Both the position numbers and the translations under genes were made by a program. A DNA stretch of 32,175 nt. It comes from Helcococcus kunzii ATCC 51366 (lineage in GTDB: Bacteria; Bacillota; Clostridia; Tissierellales; Peptoniphilaceae). The notes beneath the pieces were generated by a model, which had not been told where the DNA came from, made no database searches, and worked only from the letters and a program-made list of their open reading frames with translations. The DNA lies in the NCBI RefSeq assembly GCF_000245755.1, contig NZ_JH601088.1:235970-268144 (forward strand), in the 5' to 3' direction. This document shows, one piece after another, positions 27,608 to 32,175 of the stretch. The stretch's first letter is position 1. The number at the start of each line of letters is the position of its first letter.

Positions 27608-28974
27608 TGAAACTAAAAACAATATATAGATGTACAGAATGTGGTGCAGAACACATAGCTTGGGCTGGAAAATGCTCAAGCTGTGGTTCTTGGAACACAT
27701 TAGTAGAAGAAGTTGTAGAAAAAAATCCTAAATCAAAATCACAGACATTAAATCGTGTATCAAAAAAATCTAATCGCTTGAAGTCTGTAAGTTCAGATAC
27801 TTCAGAGAGAATCTTGACTGGTATAAATGAGTTTGACAGGACTATTGGTGGGGGAATCGTTCAAGATAGTGTATCTATTTTAACGGCGAAACCAGGTGCT
27901 GGAAAGTCTACATTATTACTTGAAATATCATATAATTTAGCAAAATCTGGAAAGAAAATTCTTTATATTTCTGGTGAAGAGTCAGAGTCACAAATCAAAA
28001 ATAGAGCAAATAGAATAATGGATGACATCCCAGAAGATATTTATATCATTTCAACAAATTCTATGGATTTAGCGATTGAAGAGATTAAGGATATCAATCC
28101 AGATGTTATATTTTTAGATTCCATTCAGACTTTAGCATTATCAGAATATTCCCAAAGACCTGGCACGCCAACACAAACTATTGAGTGTGCAAATGCTATT
28201 GTTGATATTTGTAAAGATTCAAATAATCCAAAGGCTGCCATTTTGGTTGGTCATATGACCAAATCAGGTGAAATGGCAGGATTAATGACTTTAGAACACT
28301 TAGTTGATACCGTCTTAGTTTTAGAAAATCAAGATGATACACAACTTAGAGTGCTTAGAACTACAAAAAACAGATTTGGATATACTGGTGAAATTGGGCT
28401 TTTTGATATGGTTGAGAGTGGACTTAAAGAAGTGTTAAATCCTTCAGAATACTTCATTACTCCAAGACAAAAACCGGTGGAAGGTTCAGCTTTGGCTGTA
28501 ATAAAAGAGGGGTCTCGTATCTTAACCGTAGAAGTTGAGTCATTAGTTTCGCCTTCATTTACTCCTTATCCAATAAGAATTGGAGATAGTTTAAGAAAAG
28601 ATCAGTTAAATACCTTGATTTCCATTCTAGAGCAAAGAGTGGGATTTGGTCTTTATGATAAAAATGTAATCTTAAAAACTACTGGTGGCTTGAAACTATC
28701 AGAACAAGCGGTAAATTTAGCGATTATTATGAGTATTGTATCTTCATTGAAGAAGATAGGTATAGATAATCATACTGTATTTATTGCTGAAGTTGGTCTA
28801 ACAGGTGAACTTAAAAGAGTGCCCGATATTGAAAAAAGGCTACTCGAACTAGATAGACTTGGATTTACAAAAGCATATATTGCGAAAGGAAATTATGACC
28901 TATCCAAGCTTCAAAATCTAGAAGTTAAACAGCTTTATAATATTAACGAAGTGATAAAAGATGTGTTTAGATAG
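27607..28974 (+). CDS. radA: DNA repair protein RadA (Sms)
   Basis: The 455-residue length is normal. It has an N-terminal zinc finger (C9, C12, C23, C26: CTECG and CSSCG), a RecA-like ATPase with Walker A AKPGAGKST (94-102), the RadA-specific KNRFG motif at 254-258, and a C-terminal Lon-like domain (GGLKLSEQAVNLAI). It helps branch migration during recombination. Its ATG overlaps the clpC stop (TAATG), making it the last gene of the heat-shock operon, as is common in Firmicutes. Confidence 0.95.
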   Translation: MKLKTIYRCTECGAEHIAWAGKCSSCGSWNTLVEEVVEKNPKSKSQTLNRVSKKSNRLKSVSSDTSERILTGINEFDRTIGGGIVQDSVSILTAKPGAGKSTLLLEISYNLAKSGKKILYISGEESESQIKNRANRIMDDIPEDIYIISTNSMDLAIEEIKDINPDVIFLDSIQTLALSEYSQRPGTPTQTIECANAIVDICKDSNNPKAAILVGHMTKSGEMAGLMTLEHLVDTVLVLENQDDTQLRVLRTTKNRFGYTGEIGLFDMVESGLKEVLNPSEYFITPRQKPVEGSALAVIKEGSRILTVEVESLVSPSFTPYPIRIGDSLRKDQLNTLISILEQRVGFGLYDKNVILKTTGGLKLSEQAVNLAIIMSIVSSLKKIGIDNHTVFIAEVGLTGELKRVPDIEKRLLELDRLGFTKAYIAKGNYDLSKLQNLEVKQLYNINEVIKDVFR

Positions 28975-29003
28975 AATGCATTCTACAAATGAATAATTTT
29001 ATT

Positions 29004-29036
29004 TTGGTTCATCAGCTATTGATGAACCAATTTTTT
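29004..29036 (+). terminator. First terminator after radA
   Basis: TTGGTTCATCA and TGATGAACCAA form a perfect 11-bp stem with a 5-nt loop and a T6 tail. The stem core GGTTCATCA is the same as the end of the ISL3-type element at 13417-14004. Confidence 0.9.
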
Positions 29037-29038
29037 AG

Positions 29039-29073
29039 AACCAGATGCTATGTTATGTAGTATCTGGTTTTTT
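29039..29073 (+). terminator. Second terminator after radA
   Basis: AACCAGATGCTA faces TAGTATCTGGTT with a run of T's, directly after the first terminator. From here to 29174 I see nothing more. Confidence 0.8.
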
Positions 29074-29174
29074 TGATGTAATAGTTTTGTTAGTATGGTA
29101 TAGCTTTGGTATGGAGAGTATTAGAAAACGATAGATTATGATGACATTTTTTGAAGTTGCAATTTGCCTTCTTG

Positions 29175-29216
29175 TTGACATTTCGGTGAAATTACTGTAT
29201 TATTTAGATAGTACAG
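29175..29216 (+). promoter_or_regulatory. Promoter and operator of the GntR-ABC operon
   Basis: TTGACA (29175-29180), a 17-bp spacer and TATTAT (29198-29203). The inverted repeat CTGTATTAT-TTAG-ATAGTACAG (29195-29216; 8 of 9 positions symmetric) covers the -10 and the start of transcription, the expected place for autorepression by the GntR-type protein. Confidence 0.7.
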
Positions 29217-29233
29217 AAACACAGGAGGTTATA

Positions 29234-29584
29234 ATGGACTTTAACAAAGATCAACCTATTTATATTCAATTAGTCGATTTGATTAAAATGGATATAATTA
29301 GTGGTAAAATGAAAGCTGCAGATAAACTACCTTCTATTAGAGAATTTGCTGAAGAGACTATGGTAAACCCTAATACTGTCCAAAAGGCATATACGGAACT
29401 CGAATCAAGGGGATATATTTTTAGTAAAAGAGGTATAGGATATTTTGTAAATGAAGATCAAGAATTCATCGATAATCTCAAGGTGAGTTTTTTAGAAAAT
29501 AGGATTGATGAATTTATAAAAGATATGTCTAATTTAGACTATTCAAAAGAAACAATTATTAATAAAATCAAGGAGAGATTATGA
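29234..29584 (+). CDS. GntR-family (YtrA type) transcriptional repressor
   Basis: The start is ATG 29234 after AGGAGG; an open frame upstream to 29138 would run through the promoter and is not used. The 116-residue protein has the GntR winged helix (PIYIQLVDLIKMDI, KLPSIREFAEETMVNPNTVQKAYTELESRGYI) and a very short C-terminal helical tail, typical of the YtrA subgroup that controls ABC transporter operons. Its stop overlaps the ATG of the ATPase gene (ATGA). The palindrome over its promoter is the likely binding site. The inducer is unknown; cell-wall-active compounds induce some relatives. Confidence 0.88.
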   Translation: MDFNKDQPIYIQLVDLIKMDIISGKMKAADKLPSIREFAEETMVNPNTVQKAYTELESRGYIFSKRGIGYFVNEDQEFIDNLKVSFLENRIDEFIKDMSNLDYSKETIINKIKERL

Positions 29585-30282
29585 TTAGATTTAATAATGT
29601 AACGAAGAGATATGGGAATGGAACAGTAGCATTAAAGAATTTTAATTTAGAAATAAGCGGCGGAAAAGTTGTAGGGATTTTGGGTCCAAATGGATCAGGT
29701 AAAACGACTTTGTTAAAGATGATTAATGGTTATTTGAAACCAACTTCAGGTACGATTGAGGTGCTGGGACAAGAGATTAATGCGGAAACTAAAAAGCATG
29801 TTTCATATTTACCAGATTCTCCATTCATACCAGAAGATTACACTGTCACAGAGGCGAAAAAACTATGGCGAAGTTTTTTTGAAGATTTCAATGAGACAAA
29901 ATTTAATAAATTAATGAAATTTATGGATTTAGATCAAAACTTAAGAATGTCAGACATGTCAAAAGGTATGAATGAAAAATTCCATTTATCTTTAATTTTA
30001 TCAAGAGATGCCAAAATATACGTAATTGACGAACCTATTGCAGGTGTGGATTTAGTCTCAAGGGACAAAATATTAGAAGCTATATTTTCAAACATAGAAG
30101 ATGACAAATTGTTAATTATCACTACTCATTTAGTTGATGAATTAGAAACACTTTTTGATGATGTAGTTTTTGTTTCAAAAGGTGAGATTGTGCTGCAAGG
30201 AAATGCTGAAGATTTAAGATTAGAAAAAGGCAAACAGATATCCGATATTTTCAAAGAAATATATGGATCAATGGTTTACTAG
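29581..30282 (+). CDS. ABC transporter ATP-binding protein (YtrB/BcrA-like)
   Basis: A 233-residue ATPase subunit with Walker A GPNGSGKTT (35-43), a Q-loop region near SYLPDSPF, a degenerate signature DMSKGMNEK instead of LSGGQ, and Walker B IYVIDEPIAGVD. The MSKGM signature and YLPD segment are common in the BcrA/YtrB and bacitracin/lantibiotic-type exporters regulated by YtrA proteins. It is translationally coupled to the repressor gene and followed 8 bp later by its permease. The substrate is unknown. Confidence 0.88.
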   Translation: MIRFNNVTKRYGNGTVALKNFNLEISGGKVVGILGPNGSGKTTLLKMINGYLKPTSGTIEVLGQEINAETKKHVSYLPDSPFIPEDYTVTEAKKLWRSFFEDFNETKFNKLMKFMDLDQNLRMSDMSKGMNEKFHLSLILSRDAKIYVIDEPIAGVDLVSRDKILEAIFSNIEDDKLLIITTHLVDELETLFDDVVFVSKGEIVLQGNAEDLRLEKGKQISDIFKEIYGSMVY

Positions 30283-30290
30283 GAGGAATT

Positions 30291-31154
30291 ATGAGTCAAC
30301 TAATTAAATATGAATTTAGAAATAGTAGAAAACAGATTACTCAATTAATCATAATAATCGGCATAGTATCATTCATTTTACAAGCCATTTTCAATGGTTT
30401 CGTAAGAATGGAAATAGCAAAGATTGACATTACTGGACCACTTGCAATAATCAATACACTTACAGCTTTAATTGTTGCCGGCAGTTCACTATTAATGTTT
30501 GGTACAATTATCGCATATTACTTAAGATTAGCAAACATTCTTAAGACAGACATTTATCAAAATAGAGGATATATCACATTTTCATTACCAAGATCAGGAT
30601 ATCAAATAATTGGTGCAAAATTAATCGTTGCAGTTTTATGGTCCTTCATATTACCAATAGTAGTAGTATTATGGAACATTCTGATATGGATGATTTTATG
30701 GGTTGTAATACCTGGCATAGTATTGCCATCCGAATTACAAGAGGCGATAAATGTAATGTGGAGAGAAATTTTTAATTTATTTAATCAAGTGGATTATGTT
30801 TTAATACTTTCGATTATAGTAAATATGATTTCATCATCTTTATTTTATCTTTTACTAATTTTCACAGCCGTTATTGCTGATTACAGAATAGGTAGAAGAA
30901 AATCCGACTCCGCAAGATGGATAATATATGCAATCATCTTCGCACTTATTTGGTCATTTATCCAAAGTGCACTATTTGGTTCATCGGATTTCACAATGAT
31001 AGATACAACACCTTATTCAGTATCAATAAATGCTGAAGAAATAATAAATTACTTCACAAGAAATAACTTTATAACAGCTGCATTCAACGGACTTGCGGGA
31101 GTTTTATTATTCGTGTTTGTCGGCTACAATTTAGAAAAGAAAATTGAAAAATAG
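30291..31154 (+). CDS. ABC transporter membrane protein
   Basis: A 287-residue integral membrane protein with about six hydrophobic segments (near 18-38, 52-80, 105-140, 165-195, 212-232 and 262-282). An AGGAGG site lies six bases before ATG. The soluble loop NILKTDIYQNRGYITFSLP between helices 2 and 3 may be the coupling segment facing the ATPase. It forms the channel half of the exporter encoded with the preceding ATPase. No substrate can be read from the sequence. Confidence 0.8.
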   Translation: MSQLIKYEFRNSRKQITQLIIIIGIVSFILQAIFNGFVRMEIAKIDITGPLAIINTLTALIVAGSSLLMFGTIIAYYLRLANILKTDIYQNRGYITFSLPRSGYQIIGAKLIVAVLWSFILPIVVVLWNILIWMILWVVIPGIVLPSELQEAINVMWREIFNLFNQVDYVLILSIIVNMISSSLFYLLLIFTAVIADYRIGRRKSDSARWIIYAIIFALIWSFIQSALFGSSDFTMIDTTPYSVSINAEEIINYFTRNNFITAAFNGLAGVLLFVFVGYNLEKKIEK

Positions 31155-31186
31155 GCCTAGAGTTATGATTATATATTTTAGAAAAC

Positions 31187-31218
31187 AAGAGTGATGTTTA
31201 AAACATTGCTCTTTTTTT
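31187..31218 (+). terminator. Terminator of the GntR-ABC operon
   Basis: AAGAGTGATGTTT faces AAACATTGCTCTT with two imperfect pairs, followed by T7. Confidence 0.8.
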
Positions 31219-31219
31219 A

Positions 31220-31228
31220 TGCTATAAT
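31220..31228 (+). promoter_or_regulatory. Extended -10 promoter for the PPIase lipoprotein
   Basis: TGCTATAAT is a perfect extended -10 element. The -35 region falls inside the preceding terminator and is not recognisable. Confidence 0.6.
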
Positions 31229-31257
31229 TATAAATAAAAATAATTAAGAGAGGTATT

Positions 31258-32010
31258 ATGAAAAAACATTTAACATTCCTACTTGCAATTATCTTAATCT
31301 TTTCATTAGTTGCTTGTAGTAACGGTTCAAACAAAGAATCAATAGAAGAAACTAATGTTGAAACAAAAAAAGAGTCACCAAAAGAATCAAAAAATGAAGG
31401 AGAAAATAAAGTGTTAAATCAAATAAATGGATATCAAGAAGGTAATATCAAAGCTAAAATGAAAACAACTATGGGAGAAATGGAAATTATCCTATTCCCA
31501 AATGTTGCACCAAAAGCTGTAGAAAATTTCGTAAAATTATCAAAAGACGGATACTATAATGGCATCACATTCCACAGGGTAATCGAAGGATTCATGATAC
31601 AAGGCGGAGACCCAACAGGCACAGGAATGGGAGGTGAAAGCATCTGGAAATCCCCATTCGAAGATGAATTTGACATCAACTACAGAAACTTCTATGGAGC
31701 GCTATCAATGGCCAACGCGGGACCAAGTACAAATGGTTCACAATTCTTCATCGTTACAGCAAAAAACAATGTTTCAGCAGACATCATAAAACAAATGCGT
31801 GATGCCGGTGAAGAAAAAGGCTATCCAGAATCCGTAATCAAAGCCTACGAAGAACAAGGTGGAGCATTTCATTTAGATGGTAGACATACTGTTTTTGGTC
31901 ATGTGATTAAAGGAATGGATATTGCAGAAAAAATTTCCAAAGTGAAAACAGATGGACAAGATAAACCAGTTGAAGATGTAAAGATAGAATCAATTGAGAT
32001 AGAGGAATAG
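31258..32010 (+). CDS. Cyclophilin-type peptidyl-prolyl isomerase lipoprotein
   Basis: The 250-residue protein has a lipoprotein signal (lipobox LVAC, C20), a Glu/Lys/Ser-rich linker to about residue 58 and a cyclophilin domain (about 60-250). Key blocks are FHRVIEGFMIQGGDPTGTG (catalytic Arg in FHRV), GALSMANAGPSTNGSQFFI and HTVFGHVIKGMD. It should catalyse proline cis-trans isomerisation outside the membrane and so help fold secreted proteins. That suits a genome region rich in large secreted enzymes. AGAGG precedes the start codon. It is a single-gene unit with its own promoter and terminator. Confidence 0.92.
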   Translation: MKKHLTFLLAIILIFSLVACSNGSNKESIEETNVETKKESPKESKNEGENKVLNQINGYQEGNIKAKMKTTMGEMEIILFPNVAPKAVENFVKLSKDGYYNGITFHRVIEGFMIQGGDPTGTGMGGESIWKSPFEDEFDINYRNFYGALSMANAGPSTNGSQFFIVTAKNNVSADIIKQMRDAGEEKGYPESVIKAYEEQGGAFHLDGRHTVFGHVIKGMDIAEKISKVKTDGQDKPVEDVKIESIEIEE

Positions 32011-32020
32011 AGGGGAAGGG

Positions 32021-32049
32021 TCCGGACTAATAATGAGTCTGGATTTTTT
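32021..32049 (+). terminator. Terminator of the PPIase lipoprotein gene
   Basis: TCCGGACT pairs with AGTCTGGA (one G-U) and is followed by T6. Confidence 0.85.
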
Positions 32050-32175
32050 GTGGGAATAGATGAATCATAAACGGAAAAGAGATATCATGAAGCGTAATAT
32101 CAAATCATTAATTGTAATGGGTATATCATTTCCCTAGCAAAATAAGAAAAATAGAAAACGCAAGGGTCAAAAAAT

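Noticed and set aside
29138..29233. N-terminal extension of the GntR-type protein
   Set aside because: The extension would be translated from DNA holding the TTGACA-TATTAT promoter and operator; AGGAGG before ATG 29234 and the family's conserved start support the shorter form.

Overview
The window is about 32 kb of AT-rich DNA from a low-GC Firmicute. Arginine is mostly AGA, spacing is tight, GGAGG ribosome sites are strong, and the ctsR-mcsA-clpC-radA heat-shock cluster and pyruvate formate-lyase (PFL) genes point to a fermentative anaerobe. The large subtilase, the Trp-rich wall-binding repeats and the secreted glycosidase would fit an anaerobic coccus of the Peptoniphilaceae (Finegoldia/Parvimonas type). 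That placement is inference; no rRNA or tRNA gene is present to settle it.

Left part (1-6.8 kb): the 3' end of a wall-binding-repeat protein, an array of about seven 40-bp hairpins, a C-rich G-poor tandem repeat, then a secreted GH18 endoglycosidase ending in the same wall-binding repeats. An aldo/keto reductase and a nicotinamidase-like hydrolase form a small operon. A perfect sigma-70 promoter then drives a secreted trypsin-like protease and a small lipoprotein.

Middle (6.8-14 kb): an EF-G-like GTPase, a P-loop GTPase with a DUF697-type C-terminus, and a cysteine-free Crp/Fnr-family regulator on the minus strand. Next come an unknown secreted protein with two late hydrophobic helices, a 62-residue two-helix membrane protein, and a decayed ISL3-family transposase between terminal inverted repeats.

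PFL locus (14-17.4 kb, minus strand): the catalytic protein carries the Cys-Cys pair but lacks the glycyl-radical domain. That domain is a separate 79-residue gene, followed by the radical-SAM activase. A long hairpin lies between the first two genes. A TGTGA-N6-TCACA box sits about 41.5 bp upstream of the expected transcription start, which suits the Crp-like regulator encoded 6 kb away.

Right part (17.4-32 kb): a second hairpin array precedes a 1920-residue C5a-peptidase/lactocepin-like subtilase with a possible Fur box in its leader. Then come ctsR-mcsA-clpC-radA (without mcsB), a GntR(YtrA)-ABC transporter operon with a clear operator, and a cyclophilin-type lipoprotein.

The observations most worth a second look are the split PFL with its novel acidic tail, and the hairpin arrays of about 53-bp period that lie in front of secreted-enzyme genes.
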